From: Geosiphon pyriformis
Lineage: Eukaryota; Glomeromycota; Glomeromycetes; Archaeosporales; Geosiphonaceae
Direction of reading: 5' to 3'
Assembly (NCBI GenBank): GCA_016748015.1
Contig: JAAOMT010000648.1
Coordinates: forward strand, 110,659-174,658
Length of the DNA stretch: 64,000 nt
Below the pieces are notes generated by a model. That model was not told the DNA's origin, searched no databases, and saw only the letters and a list, made by a program, of their open reading frames with translations. The stretch's first letter is position 1. Every line of letters begins with the position of its first letter. A program made the translations under genes and the position numbers. This document shows, piece after piece, positions 11,700 to 23,044 of the stretch.

Positions 11700-12994
11700 T
11701 TGATCAAATTTGTCAATAAAGGTGAATTGTTGAATGGTGTGCTATTGTCTCTTTGTTCAGTTTTTACTGATTTTCTTTGTAACTTTGGTTACATTAATAA
11801 GCATCTACTGAGTTCTGGATTGGGTTTTGTAACCATTTACACAGATGGTTCTATTAAAAATTTTGGTTTGTTAAATGCTTGTGATAGTGCTGCCACTTAT
11901 TTTCTAAATGTAAATACTAGTGTTGGAATTAAGGTAGATGGGCTGCTGTCTTCTATTCTAGTAGAACTGTAGACTATTGTGCTTGCTTTGGAGTGTGTGT
12001 TTGCTTCTCGATCTGTTAATTTGTTCACTAATAGCCAAGTCTCACTAGATATGTACAACTCTGGCAGTAGTATGTTTGGTTCTAACTTTCACAGCAAATG
12101 CTGGATTAAGAAGAAACATATTCATCATGTCATTTCCAAAAAGGGTTTGTCAGTTACTTGAAATAAAGTCAAAGATCATTCTGGTGTTGTTAGAAATGAA
12201 TATGCCAATTTTTATGCTAATGCTACTATCACCTCTAAGTCCTTCCTGTCTTTTGTGGTTCCTTGTTGTTTTTTTAATGTTGAAGGCAGACCTGTTTTCA
12301 GAAATGCTTGTCACATTGCCAAGAAATTATTTAATGCAGTTTACTCTGTTGGTTGGGAGGCCAAATATGTTGGTAGCATTATTAGTGTAGATCTCTGTGA
12401 CTGTTTTGATAAGGCCAGAATCTTTTGTGTTTGGCATTCTAATGGCAAGATCAAATCTGACTACATTAACACTGCATCAGTGACACTTTGGTCATATTTT
12501 ATAAAGGCACTCCACTACTGCTTACCAGTGGCCAAAAAGAAAAAATTATATAATCTGAATTATCCAAGTATTGCCTGCATTCAGTGTGGTTTGGTAGAGG
12601 ACTTTGATCACGTGTTTTTTTGCACTTATGATGTTAATATTTGGAAAACTTTATTGTTTAATACTACTTTGGAATGAAATATATTGCTAGAAGTTTCTGC
12701 CAATGAGAATGTGATTGCTGATTTGCTGTATGAAGCTGTTTTTTCATCAACTTGTACACAACACTGGCTAAGAGTTTTGTGTTGAAGAGTTGAGTGGTTA
12801 ACACAGTAAGCTGTTTGGATGCTGATTTTGGTAGAAGTGCATTGGTTGTTAATTTTGTTTGTTGTTTTGTTGAGAGTTACAGGTCTGCCATTTGGCTATT
12901 AATGGCTAAGTTGAGATCCTATTATGAGAAGCATAAGCTTCTGCCACATAATAGTTCTTTTGTTCTTTTAGTGTCTGGTTTGCCTTCTGTGTGA
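11700..12994 (+). pseudogene. LINE 1 RNase H and C-terminal zinc-like domain
   Basis: RNase H: VTIYTDGSIKN, then LLSSILVEL with the second acidic residue, then LFTNSQVSL where copy 2 has LDSQ (Asp to Asn). Downstream, 12255-12677 carries CIQCGLVEDFDHVFFC, a C-x2-C...H-x4-C arrangement common near the C terminus of LINE ORF2. The last segment, 12794-12994, is in another frame and ends the ORF. Confidence 0.82.
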
Positions 12995-13265
12995 TTTACT
13001 GGAACAATCTAGAATTTTGGTTTCAAGTTAGGTATCTATGTGTATTTTGGGTTGTATTTGTGTTTAACCAAGTCAGATTTTGGTTTCTTAAGTAATGTTC
13101 CTGTAATAAGATATCTAAGTGTGTAATGCTGTCTTGATTGGCCCGAGTGGCTGGTCATGTATAGAAAAGGCATAAGCCATACTTAATTTAGATTCTGTTT
13201 TTGATTCTATGTATTTAGATAGTAGTTGGACTGTATTCATAAAACTTATAATAATAATAAAAAAA

Positions 13266-13916
13266 TTAATTATGTATTTTATTTTGTTTATTCTAAAATA
13301 ATTTTTTTTTTAATTTTTAAGTATTAATATAATATGATAATTATTAATAAACTTAATTATTCATTTAAGATTTTTTGTAATAGTTTAATTAATGTTTTTT
13401 TTATATTTATTTTATTCTTAACAAATTGTTAATCTTTTTTTTTTCTTTTTTTTATATAATAAACTTTGTATTTAAATAACAATAATATTATTTTTTATTT
13501 AGTATTTTATTATTTATTAATTTTTTTTTTGCAATAATATTTAATTTTTGTAATTAGTATAAATATCAAATTTTTTGTTAAGATATTTTTTTTATTTTAT
13601 GATTACTTAATATTTTTTAATATTAAAATTTTATAGTTTTGTTTATTAAATTTAAGTTTCTGTTAATATATGTTATTAAATGTTTTTATTATTTAGTTTT
13701 TATTATAATAGTATTATTTTTAATATAATTTCAAATATATTAATTATAATAATGAATAATTTATTATGATCTAAGTAAATTAAAATTAAAACTTTGTTTT
13801 AACTTTTTAAAAGCTTTTTATATATATATATATATTTATAACTGGTGTTTTTTATTTGTAATTAGTAAAGTAATTAAGTAATAATTAAGAAATTTTGAAT
13901 AAATTGGCAATAATAT
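13266..13916. other. AT-rich stretch without recognisable gene
   Basis: Long A/T runs, a TATATA microsatellite near 13820-13835 and no sustained ORF. No recognisable repeat homology apart from the LINE tail on its left and the LTR on its right. Confidence 0.7.
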
Positions 13917-14385
13917 TTAGTGTTACAAGTGATTATTTGGGATCTCAAAGCAAATAACAAATCTGTAACTTGGTGTTCAATTGATATAATGATGTTGGTT
14001 TCTGAAGATTTGGATTGGAGTTCTTTGTATAATAGACAGAAATTCAATAGTATTACAGTAGTCTCCTAGAATCACAATTCCATCAAATTTTTTTCTCAGT
14101 GTGGTGGCCAATATTCTGGCAGAGATGTCCTTTTAATAAGCTATCTTTATATTCTCAATTCTATACTTTTCTTTTAGGGTCTTTTACCAAGCTATCTTTT
14201 GACATTAATAATTTAGCACTTAATCTTTAATCAATTAATAAAAACAAAAAAAAATAACAAAAGAAAATAAAAAAAATAAAAAAAAATAAAAAAATAGGTC
14301 AAAGCAATAAATGTTAATATTTTGTTAATAGCCATGATCAAGAGTTATTGTTTCAGTATGGTTAAGTATCAATTACTATTAACAT
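13917..14385 (-). repeat. Solo LTR (element B type), inner part, split by element C
   Basis: From 13921 the sequence TGTTACAAGTGATTATTTGG is the reverse complement of the 3' end of the A/B-type LTR. It runs to AACAT at 14385, where element C interrupts it. The rest resumes at 32211. The 4 bp before it (TTAG, 13917-13920) pair with CTAG at 32673-32676 as a slightly mutated target duplication. No PBS follows inward, so it is a solo LTR. Confidence 0.85.
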
Positions 14386-15084
14386 TGTTACAGGTTGGAG
14401 TAACAAGCTAATAGATAGCAAAGGAGAACAGGATTGTAGGGTAATAGAAATAATCAAAGGGGAATTTAACTTCAAAGAGTGAATTGAATAAGTATGGATT
14501 CAATGTGCAAGATCAGTCTCATAAAATATCTCAATCGCTATACTTTTCAAAGATAACCAAGAAATCTGAAGGTAGAGAGATAGTCTGTACTGTCAACAAA
14601 TGATCATATTTAGTATAATTCTATGTCTTATGTCAGCACTCTTAGAATTCAATATCAAGTATCAGATGTGCTCTTCAGTTATGTTTTATTCAATAATCTT
14701 TAAATACTTCATTTAATCGTTTTAGGAAAAGACAGATAAACACCAACAAGAGATCTTTTATCCAAAAGATGTTCAGATACTTGAAGGTAGGAAAAGAAAA
14801 ATTAGTGATAAGAAAATGTTTGAGATAAAAGTTGCTTTATTATATTTCTTTGATTGTTGAGAACATATTTTTCTACAATTAAGAGACTTATTGCTTATAT
14901 AACTATGAAAAATAGTCAACGATTAGGTCAATGATCAGATCAATGATTAGGTTAATGATCAGGTCAACGGTCAGATCATTAATCAGGTCAATAATTACTA
15001 TCTAAAAATAAGTTGGCTAATTATATGACATCAGTGGCTAATACATATAATAACTAATAAAAACTATGAGTTTCAACCATAACA
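14386..15084 (-). repeat. 3' LTR of element C (699 bp)
   Basis: Bounded by TGTTACAGGTTGG and CAACCATAACA. Nearly collinear with the 5' LTR at 31536-32210, with substitutions and a longer 12-bp array (7 versus 5 units). A purine-rich run, GAAGAGGATGA on the minus strand just outside 15084, is the likely polypurine tract. Confidence 0.9.
14915..14998. repeat. 12-bp tandem array, seven units, in the 3' LTR of element C
   Basis: Seven head-to-tail 12-mers with consensus GTCAATGATCAG (variants GTCAACGATTAG, ATCATTAATCAG and others). The 5' LTR has five units at 32065-32124. Each unit contains the palindrome TGATCA or a decayed form. Confidence 0.9.
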
Positions 15085-15806
15085 TCATCCTCTTCAAAGA
15101 GATTGAGCTCCAGCAAAATCAAACTATTTATGGAATATTCTAATTGAAGGGTTTTATCTAACTCAAAACTAACTAGTTTGTTAAAGTCTTTTGTGAATAA
15201 AGTGTATAGTACTTGAGGTGAAATAAGCTTTGTATTCAAGAGACTAAACCTTTGTATAAGAGTTTTGGCTCTTCTGGCAATGGTCAAAACTCTTGGGACA
15301 TTTAACCATATAATGCCCAAAATTTCCACTTGTATCTCAGAAGTTGTTTTCTTCATGAGCTTCAGGTCTTCTATGATTTCAGCAAGATGACCATAGAGCT
15401 CTAGTTGTCTTCCATATGACAAGTTTTTGTCTATGGGCAAGATTTTTTTAATTGTTTTTCCAATTGTGGTAGAAGGTACAAGTATTGCTGCTATTATGCT
15501 TTCCAACAGATACTTATCTATTTTGCTACCAATTTTTTTTCTTCTGGTAATTGTTTTTTTTGGTCTGATAATAGTATGAGTTCTACTGTTGTCAGTTATT
15601 GTGGTCTGTTTTCCAATAGTCAAGGTAGCATTTGGATAGTTTTTGATCCAATACTCATGAAGAGTATAGAAAACATTTTGAATGTTTTGATCCAGAAAAT
15701 AATTGTTTATGTTGATTGAAAATACCTCTGTTTTGGGAATAATGCATTTATTTATACTTGGTTTTTGCTGATCATTTGGATCAGTATTACCACAACTGGT
15801 AACCAA
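15054..15806 (-). CDS. Unrecognised ORF after the integrase of element C
   Basis: About 250 codons are open with no stop, immediately after the pol stop at 15812 and in a different frame, ending 31 bp inside the 3' LTR. No in-frame ATG starts it and a TGA lies just upstream, so expression would need frameshifting or an unmutated upstream codon. The protein is basic in the middle (KKTITRRKKIGSK), with helical-looking Leu/Ile-rich C-terminal parts. It shows no clear signal peptide, membrane segment or motif I recognise. Open length is notable because the element's other coding segments are broken by stops. Element B has a comparable-size extension after integrase (27131-27937). Confidence 0.45.
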   Translation of the reverse strand: MVTSCGNTDPNDQQKPSINKCIIPKTEVFSININNYFLDQNIQNVFYTLHEYWIKNYPNATLTIGKQTTITDNSRTHTIIRPKKTITRRKKIGSKIDKYLLESIIAAILVPSTTIGKTIKKILPIDKNLSYGRQLELYGHLAEIIEDLKLMKKTTSEIQVEILGIIWLNVPRVLTIARRAKTLIQRFSLLNTKLISPQVLYTLFTKDFNKLVSFELDKTLQLEYSINSLILLELNLFEEDDVMVETHSFY

Positions 15807-15811
15807 TCAGG

Positions 15812-17065
15812 TTATTTGTGATATTTCTTAAGTTGCATGCCATAAATAAGTCGATTATTAAAGATTGTTCCAGATTGATCTTGAAGAATATAAGAACCAT
15901 TGTTCAAAACTTTGTTGACTATAAAGGGTTCTTTCCACTGGCTAGAGAATTTATTACCATAAACATTGTCTCTGTCTAAACGGTATTCTAATACCAAGTC
16001 ACCAATACTTAAAGAAAGTGTTTTATAAGTTTTCTTCTTTTTAAGCTTTTCTTGGAACTGTTTTATCTTTTCAAAGGCAATTATTTGTGTTTCTACAAGT
16101 GAGTCAAAAATGGTACCAAGTCTCCTTTGCAAAATGTCTTTGTAATTCCCTATTGTGATCTTTTCAAAGGGTATTGTCTTAATATCAGTTTCTATTAGTA
16201 GTGTTGCCATTTGTCCATAGAGCAGATAAAAAAATTCATAACTTGTTATGTCATGATTCACAGTTCTATAAGCAAACAAAGCTGAAGGTAGTACTTTGTC
16301 CCATAAATTTGTTTCTTTACTTGTTTTGGCTAGAGTTTCACACAGTGTTCTATTAAAACATTTCACTAGACTATTTGTTTGGGGGTGATAAGGGAAAAAA
16401 AGTTTGTGACATATTCTTATTTTTCTATAAAGTTCTTCAACCAGTGTACTAAGAAAAGCTCTTCCTCTATCAAATAATAGTTCTTTGGAGCAGTCATAAT
16501 GACAAATGATATCTTTATAAATGAAATTGGCTATTAAAACTGTTGTTTGATCTGAAGTGGCTCTTGCTTCTATCCACTTTATAAGATAGTTGGTAGCTGT
16601 GATGATGTATCTGTTGCCATTAGGAGTTATTGTTAAAGATCCAACAACATCTATATCAATTCTGTCAAATGGTTAACCAACAGAGATTGGATGGATATCT
16701 TCTTTGCGATTGGGTTTTCCTCTTTTTTGGCAAGTATTACAGGTTTTAATGTATTCAGCAATGTCTTTTCCCAAGATAGGCCAATAATAGCGAGCTAAGG
16801 TTTTCTGAATTGTTTTTGTTTTTCCAAAGTGTCCAGCTAATGGATCAGTATGCATATTGTAGATCACAATTTCTCTTTCTTCAAATCTTATGACTCTTTG
16901 GGGATGGTCAGAATCTTTTCTATTTTTTTTGTATAACTGGTTCTGGTGGATTAAATAGAAATTTGATTGTTTGTGCAAATGTTCTCTTTGCTGTCGATTG
17001 TATTCCAGTAGGTATTGTCCTTTACCCAAAAATTCCATTAAGACAGAGTAGTTGTCCAAATCCAT
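15812..17065 (-). pseudogene. Element C integrase
   Basis: N-terminal HHCC zinc domain: MHTDPLAGHFGKTKTI for the His pair and TCNTCQKRG for the Cys pair. Stops fall in the catalytic core around 16370-16670. The C-terminal part (15812-16366) has FNRTLCETLAKTSKE after the catalytic Glu, AYRTVNHDITSYEFFYLLYG, and a GPY/F-like WKEPFIVNKVLNNGSYIL. Integrases of this type join element DNA to target DNA. Stops make this copy non-functional. Confidence 0.86.
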
Positions 17066-17133
17066 TATTGTGTTTGGTTGTAAAAGAATTACTAATAATT
17101 AGATTGGTTTGGTTTGAGGTAGTTGTACTGTCA

Positions 17134-17595
17134 CTAGATGGTAAGTTTAGAGAGAGTGTTGGCATTTTGATAATATGCTCCTTTGCAATATTGAATGTCA
17201 TAATCAAATTTGTCCAAGTGGAGTATCCAGTAAGTTATTCTTTTATGTTCCAGCTTCTTTTTGTTGTGTAACCAAACCAGAGCTTGGTGATTTGTTACCA
17301 CCAAAAACTTTACCCCCAAGAGATACTTATCCTAGTAACTAGTAGCCCAGACTACTGCTAAGCATTTCTGCTTAGTAACTGAATAGTTCTGTTCTGCTAA
17401 TGTAAGGGTTTTACTGGCATATGCTATTGCATGTTCTCTGCCATCTTCATCTTTTTGTGACAGGACAGCACCAAGTCCATAACCAAATGCATCAGTATGA
17501 AGGATAAAAGGTTGATTCAGATCGGATTGCTTGAGAATAGATTCTATAACCAATTTTTCTTTGAGAGTTTCAAATGCTTTCTGCTGATGTGTACC
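17134..17595 (-). pseudogene. Element C RNase H
   Basis: Contains PFILHTDAFGYGLGAVLSQKDEDG with the first acidic residue, AIAYASKTLTLAEQNYSVTKQKCLAVVWA with the Glu, then KFLVVTNHQALVWL and a terminal part QNANTLSKL. One stop follows WATSY. A frame change occurs between about 17134 and 17065, before the integrase. Confidence 0.85.
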
Positions 17596-18432
17596 CTAGT
17601 GGTAATTGACATTTTTTCTAAGTAGCTGATTGAGTAAAGAGGTGATTTTGGAAAAATCCTTGACAAATTTTCGATAATAAAAAGCCAAACCAAGGAAAGA
17701 GCACAGTTCATGAACATTCATTGGTTGTCTAATGTTCTGGACTTTTTCAATCTTGGCTGAGTCAGGAAAGATTTCATTTTTTGTAATAAGATGGCCAAGA
17801 AATTGGGTTGATTGCCATTTAAAGAAAGATTTGATTGGGTTTATCTTAAGGCCAGCATTTCTAAGGAGGTCAAAAACTTTTTGCAAATGTTTAAGATGTT
17901 CATCCCAGGTTTTTGAGTACACTATTATGTTATCTAAATAAACCAGAACAAAATTTTCTTTCACTGATTCAAATACTTTGTCCATTAAGTGTTAAAAGAT
18001 GGGAGGAGCATTGGTAAGACCAAAAGACATAACTGTAAATTCATAGGTGCCATACTTGGTTATGAAAACAGTTTTCTTCCGACTTTCTGGATCCATCTCT
18101 ACTTGCCAAAATCCAGCAGTTAGATCAATAGTTGAGAAGAAAGCAGCACTCTTGAATTGATCTAGCATTGCATCAATTTTAGGAAGTGGGTACATGTCTC
18201 TTTCAGTAATGGCATTTAATTGGTGATAATTGACACAGAAGTGCAGGGTTCCACCTTTCTTGGATACCACTACAACTGGGAAAGTCCATTCACTCTTGGT
18301 TTTTTGTATGAATCCAAGATCTTTCATTCGTTTTATTTCTTTTTTGATGAACTCATCATTGTGGCAATTGGATTGATATGGCTTTAGATAGATGGGGCAA
18401 GTTTTTCTGGTGGTGATAGTGTGTTGTATCAC
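17596..18432 (-). pseudogene. Element C reverse transcriptase
   Basis: Two in-frame stretches (17992-18432 and 17596-17985) are separated by one stop. Motifs: WTFPVVVVSKKGGTLHFCVNYHQLN, FFSTIDLTAGFWQVEMDP with catalytic Asp, FTVMSFGLTNAPPIF, then FVLVYLDNIIVYSKTWDEH where the second Asp of YLDD is Asn, and FLGHLITKNEI. The Asn at the active site predicts loss of polymerase activity. Confidence 0.9.
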
Positions 18433-18706
18433 ATGAGTTTGTCCAGGAGTATCATCTTCTTTTGAGATAACTGGGCTGTTTCTAGCCAGCAGATTTTCAA
18501 TGTCTATTTTTCTTTCTTCTGGAAAGGGTTCTCTTTGTTCTACAACTAGTGATTAGATTTCAGGTGGTTCATTTTCAAAGGACTTTTGGACTTCTTTCAA
18601 TTCTTCTCTAGGTATCAAACTGATTGGTTCCCAATCTTTGTAATAGATTAGGCATAATTTGCATTCATCACTAGGAAAATACAAGGGTTGGTTGCACCAG
18701 CACTGA
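18433..18706 (-). pseudogene. Element C linker between protease and RT, truncated by element B
   Basis: The minus-strand frame reads CNQPLYFPSDECKLCLIYYKD next to element B and EEFPEERKIDIENLL-like text toward the RT. With the 4-bp duplication at the B insertion counted once, the frame joins the protease side at 28821 to give a Cys-rich stretch. Confidence 0.6.
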
Positions 18707-19538
18707 TGTTATTCATAGAAATATAGGAAATATATTAGCATGATTATTAGCCAATCAAAAGTAGGCGTAGTAAATGTGAAATTCCAGGATTTCTCTTAGG
18801 AATTGCAGGATTCTAGGAATTTCAGGATTCTCCGATAAGAAATCGCAGAATTCCAGAAATTCTAAAATTCCTGTTATGAAGAATTGAGAAATTGAGGAAT
18901 CTCAATTATGTATATATAGCAGCAGGATTAAAAGCTAAAAAGACAGACCTCTCAGTTTAGATTTAATCTAAACAACCTTCCAGTTCCCAATTATCAAATA
19001 AAATAATTATTTTATATCTCAATCCACTCTTCACTATTAACACTTCATGTTGATAGTAATTGATACTTAACCATGCTGGAACAATAGCTCTTGATCATGG
19101 CTATTGACAGGATATTAACTTACCAAATTGTTTTGGCTTATTTTCATCATCGTTATTTTTTTTATTTTATTTATTTCTTTTTTTGATTTTGTTGTGCCTA
19201 CTAATTGATTGAGAATTAAAAGTGCTGAGTTATTGATGTCATGAATAGTCTGGTAAAAGACCCAGAAATAAAGGTAGATTTATATATATTATCAGTTAGC
19301 TTACCAAAAGAGCATGACTGTCAGAATAAATCCAGCCACCAAGCTGAGAAAAAAATTGGGAAACAACTGACAACAAATAATAAATTGCCACACTATTGAA
19401 TCTCTGTCTATTATACAAAGGACTCTATCAAAACCTTCAGATACAACACTTTCATAATATCATCAATGGAAATAGCTTTTGAGCACCATGTTACAGATTT
19501 GTTATTTGACTTGAGACTCCAAATATTCAACTATAATA
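18707..19538 (+). repeat. 5' LTR of element B
   Basis: Starts TGTTATTCATAG and ends AACTATAATA; the terminal CA has become TA in both LTRs. Upstream part: GAATTCC-rich tandem units near 18779-18895. Downstream part: shared with the element A LTR. At 832 bp it is shorter than the 870-bp 3' LTR, mainly through indels in the repeat and A/T-rich parts. Confidence 0.92.
18779..18895. repeat. GAATTC-type palindromic tandem units in the 5' LTR of element B
   Basis: About three degenerate units of roughly 38-40 bp, each with an inverted core such as GGAATTTCAGGATTCTCC or GAATTCCAGAAATTC. Same position and period as the CATTGCTGAGCAATG array in the element A LTR, but unrelated in sequence. A matching array is at 28022-28175. 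Confidence 0.72.
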
Positions 19539-19558
19539 TTTGGTGCTCCCTGTGAGGT
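19539..19558 (+). promoter_or_regulatory. Primer-binding site of element B
   Basis: TTTGGTGCTCCCTGTGAGGT lies directly after the 5' LTR. The TGG start fits annealing to a tRNA ending CCA. The core TGCTCCCTGTGAGGT is identical to that of element C. The tRNA was not identified. Confidence 0.7.
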
Positions 19559-21950
19559 ATAATCTTACAGAAAACCAGCACCGACAACACCAAACCAAAA
19601 GTAGCAGAATCAGAAATAATAGGGACAAACCATTTAGGATTTGCGAAATCCTTATTTTAACAGTACAGCCAGCAGCTAGGCCTAAACAACAACCATTACC
19701 CAGCAGAATCAGTTTTCAACTTCTATGTCAATGAAAGAATCACAGATTTCCTAGGAAGACCAGTTGACATTAAATCAGCAAGAGAAAATTTCTATTCAGA
19801 ACTAATCCAACACACCAACTTACCAAGAAATCACAGCTTTGCATCCATTATCAGAGAAATCAACTAAGAAATTGAAAAATATACACAAAGGACATTCCCT
19901 ATTACTTACTAGGACAAAGACAAAAGAAAACTACAGACACCAGCAGTAACACCCAAAGGAATACAAATTCCTAACTGGAAAAAACAAAGAATTGAATCTC
20001 CAATATATTCATTATATCATCACACACCCGGAAGTACCATCAACATCACATTAGCAGATGCATCCACTAGTAAAAAAATGCCACTAGCAAGAATCATGCT
20101 TTAGAGTAAACAAAAGAAAAACGAACTATTAGGAGCATACGGCAATTATTTTGAAGGATTTAAATCGAGATTGCCAACACCATCAGGATTTCGATCACCA
20201 CCTTATTAGCCAGATTTCGGAACCATCAGTCCCTGAGAAATTACTGAATCAGAAGAAAAAGAAGAAGAAGATCAGGAAGTTAATTACCAAAACCCGATCC
20301 TAGAAAACCTGAACATTCAAACTTAGCAATATTTAGAAAATTCGGAAATTGAAACTCCAAATATTCAAACCCTGTCAAATCAAAGAAATCAAAACCCCAA
20401 GTTAATTCATTAGCAAAATCTACCTCCAGTTATCATCATTGATCAACCACCAATTAAGCTGATCGGTGAGCCAATTCAACCACCTCAAGTACCACCCCAA
20501 CTACTGTTACCTTTTCAATAACCACTTTAACAGCCACCACAACCACCCAACTTAGATTCAATGGCCTACGCACCAATTGCAAAACTTGACAACTTTACTG
20601 GCAAAGAAAACGACACTCAAGTATTGCTGAATGATATAGAAAAGGCCATCACAGCCAATGGATAGAATGACGTCTGAGCAATGCAAGCCATTCTCTACTT
20701 TCTCAAGAATACCACTGATTCATGGTACCAGAGCTTGATTAATAAACCACAAGATTTTAATGCCTTCAAAGTGGAATTCCTAAGATACTTTAGCAACAAT
20801 AACAGCATCAATTGTTTAGTCAACACGTTTACCACCATAAAACAAAGAGAAACTGAAACAGTCACCACTTACCTGGGATGCTTCCATCAAAATCTGTGCC
20901 AAATTCAAGCAATTGATGCCAACTATTTCACAGCACCACAGATCTTCAACCAGTTTATCCGTGGCCTGTGCAGCAGCATCTTGCAACATGTACATCCATT
21001 ACATTCTGGCACACTTCAAGACGCAGTCACACGCACCAGAGATTTTGAATCCACTGAGTCAGAGGCCAACCATGCCCAAGCCGTTAATCTAGTAATGAAT
21101 AGATCATCTGAATTGGATTCCAAATTGGAGAAATTCAGTGAATCAATTAATAAGAGATTAGAAGAATACTTAGTTGACAATCACGCCATTTATCAGTCTC
21201 CACAATGACACAATAATCAAGGAAACTCTAATTGTGGCCAAAATCAACCACATCTATTTTTATCAACCAATCAACAGTGGCAACAGGAAACGCATATCTG
21301 CCACTATTATGATAAACAAGGACATATTTAAATCAACTGCTGCCAGCATTTAAATAACCAATGATCAGGAAATCAATATTGAAACTCTGATCGCTGGTTC
21401 TTAACTCCGAATCATCAATCAAATGCCACACAGTATCAACACTTACCTCATTATGCACCAATAATGCAGCAATCAATTTATCAACTACCAGTATATCAAG
21501 CTCCAATTTATCAACCAACGGCCCCAATTTATTAGCCACAGCCACAGGTAATATATCAACTACAACTGCCAACAATCTATTAACCCCAAACAATTCAGAC
21601 CCTGCCACAAAACTTATCTGCCAGTGGAGTCCAAAGACTGAGAATCATGCAGCAAAACTGGAGATCGTCAATGGTAGTTTATCAGCCAATTTCCAGCTCC
21701 TCCAGTCAAACAAGATCTTGTCAATGGAATTCAGACGCTGGTAATCCCCAAAACCTGAATTCTCAGAACTATTTAAGTCTCCTGGTTATCCCAGAAGATG
21801 CCTCACCCAGCAACCAAGAACTCATCCAAAAACAACAAACACTTACTAGCAATATTCTGCCAATAACAGTTACCAACAATGAATCACTAGCCACTATCTT
21901 CCCATTCGAGATCGAAAAACCATCAAGTACCCCATTATTTAGTGGAGCTA
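19559..21950 (+). pseudogene. Element B gag
   Basis: The frame opens just after the PBS with ATA ATC and has no ATG before the conserved AESEIIGTNHLGFAKSLF. The capsid-like core (20681-21208) includes FLKNTTDSWYQSLINKP and FLRYFSNNNSINCLVNTF. A zinc-knuckle remnant CHYYDKQGHI-stop-INC follows near 21300, then a Gln/Pro-rich linker. Stops sit where element A has Gln (for example PPQPDFG versus PPY-stop-PDFG) or Trp (SWEITDSEE versus P-stop-EITESEE). Confidence 0.82.
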
Positions 21951-22320
21951 CTCTCAATGAAAAACCCATCACTGTGATGTACACAAATGCTAAAGTTGAT
22001 GGTCAATCCATCAAATTGATTCTCAATAGTGGTTCAGCAGGCAGTATTATCACATGACAACTCATGAACCAATTAGGTCGCTGAGTTGATTGAGCTGCCA
22101 GCACCAGAATCATCACAGCCAATGGAGCAACCAAAATTCCAATCAGCAAAATTGACAACTTTCTTTTCAAAATCAATAGCATCATGACTCCCATTAAAGT
22201 TTTAGTGATGGAAGTCACTCAATACCAAGCTCTAATTGGTAATGACTGGCTATTCAAAGTCAACATGACATTAGACTGGAACACCCAGGAACTTCAGCTA
22301 ACATATCAGGACTAACACAT
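21951..22320 (+). pseudogene. Element B aspartic protease
   Basis: NEKPITVMYTNAKVDGQSIKLILNSGSAGSIIT: the retropepsin DSG has become NSG by a G-to-A change (element A keeps DSG). A stop follows SIIT. QALIGNDWLFKVNMTLDWN completes the fold's second half. Inactive as written. Confidence 0.82.
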
Positions 22321-23040
22321 ACATGTACCAGCCATGTGTGGCCATTTCAAGACTTCTCCAAAAGAGAAACTATTGATCGAACTGGAGGAGGAGAAAGAGA
22401 AACCTACCTGGGAAGCTTACCAAGTCTCCTGGGCTGACGCTGACCACAACAAACTACCACCTGTACTTTTATGGGATGACAAAGGAAAGAGAAAAGAAGA
22501 AAAAGAACTTACCTGGAGAACAAACCAAGGATCATGGAGTGACAACGGCCAAAGCAAACCAGCCACTAAATGGAGTTGGGAAGAAAAAGTGAAAGGAAAG
22601 GAACAGAAAGGAGAACCAAAACAAACCACTTTCTTCACTTATATTCCATACTCGACACAATCTCAAAATACTTACTGTTGACCCAAACTCATATGTGTCA
22701 GTTGTGGTAAGAAACTGTCAACAATAGGCACATGTTGTAGTAAGGACAAAAAATAGATGACAGCAACCGAGTACTACTGTCATCCATGTATCTTTGAATG
22801 TGATGGATGGCTGCCAAAAATAAGAAAATGGGACAGTACTTTGTGTTTAGCTTGTGGAGAGACCCTGCTAGATGAAAGGATGTGGAACAACATCCCAGGA
22901 CGTGGAGGAACATGCAACAAGTCATGTCAATACATGATTCTAATAAACAACTGGATAAGAAAAGAAATCTCAATAGAAGCAGCCTGGAGAAGAGCCGTGC
23001 AGTAACTAAACAGTTGTTCACATGATGATGACAAAATTTG
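22321..23040 (+). pseudogene. Element B linker and Cys-rich (putative zinc) domain
   Basis: A charged Lys/Glu/Trp-rich linker (22334-22681) with two similar phrases, TWEAYQVSWADADHNK and TWRTNQGSWSDNGQSK, is an internal repeat of about 45 residues. Then ICVSCGKKLSTIGTCC, YYCHPCIFEC, LCLACGETLL and CNKSC form an array of Cys pairs (22690-22930). I do not recognise the family. The pairs are conserved in element A at 3826-4080 and suggest zinc binding. Confidence 0.62.
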
Positions 23041-23044
23041 GAGA

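Larger units (their letters stand above)
9002..13265 (+). mobile_element. LINE copy 1, 5'-cut by element A, defective
   Basis: This is the plus-strand remainder of a LINE, starting inside the endonuclease (EKIIDYIFVS ... SVSDFFNTDYNAVL). Then come RT, RNase H, a C-terminal zinc-like motif, a 3' UTR with the family end TAGATAGTAGTTGGACTGTA, and an A-rich AATAATAATAAAAAAA tail near 13245-13265. Open stretches from 9036 to 12677 all share one frame and are split only by stops. One frame change occurs before 12794. The same family recurs at 33418-40320 and in at least six fragments. Confidence 0.9.
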
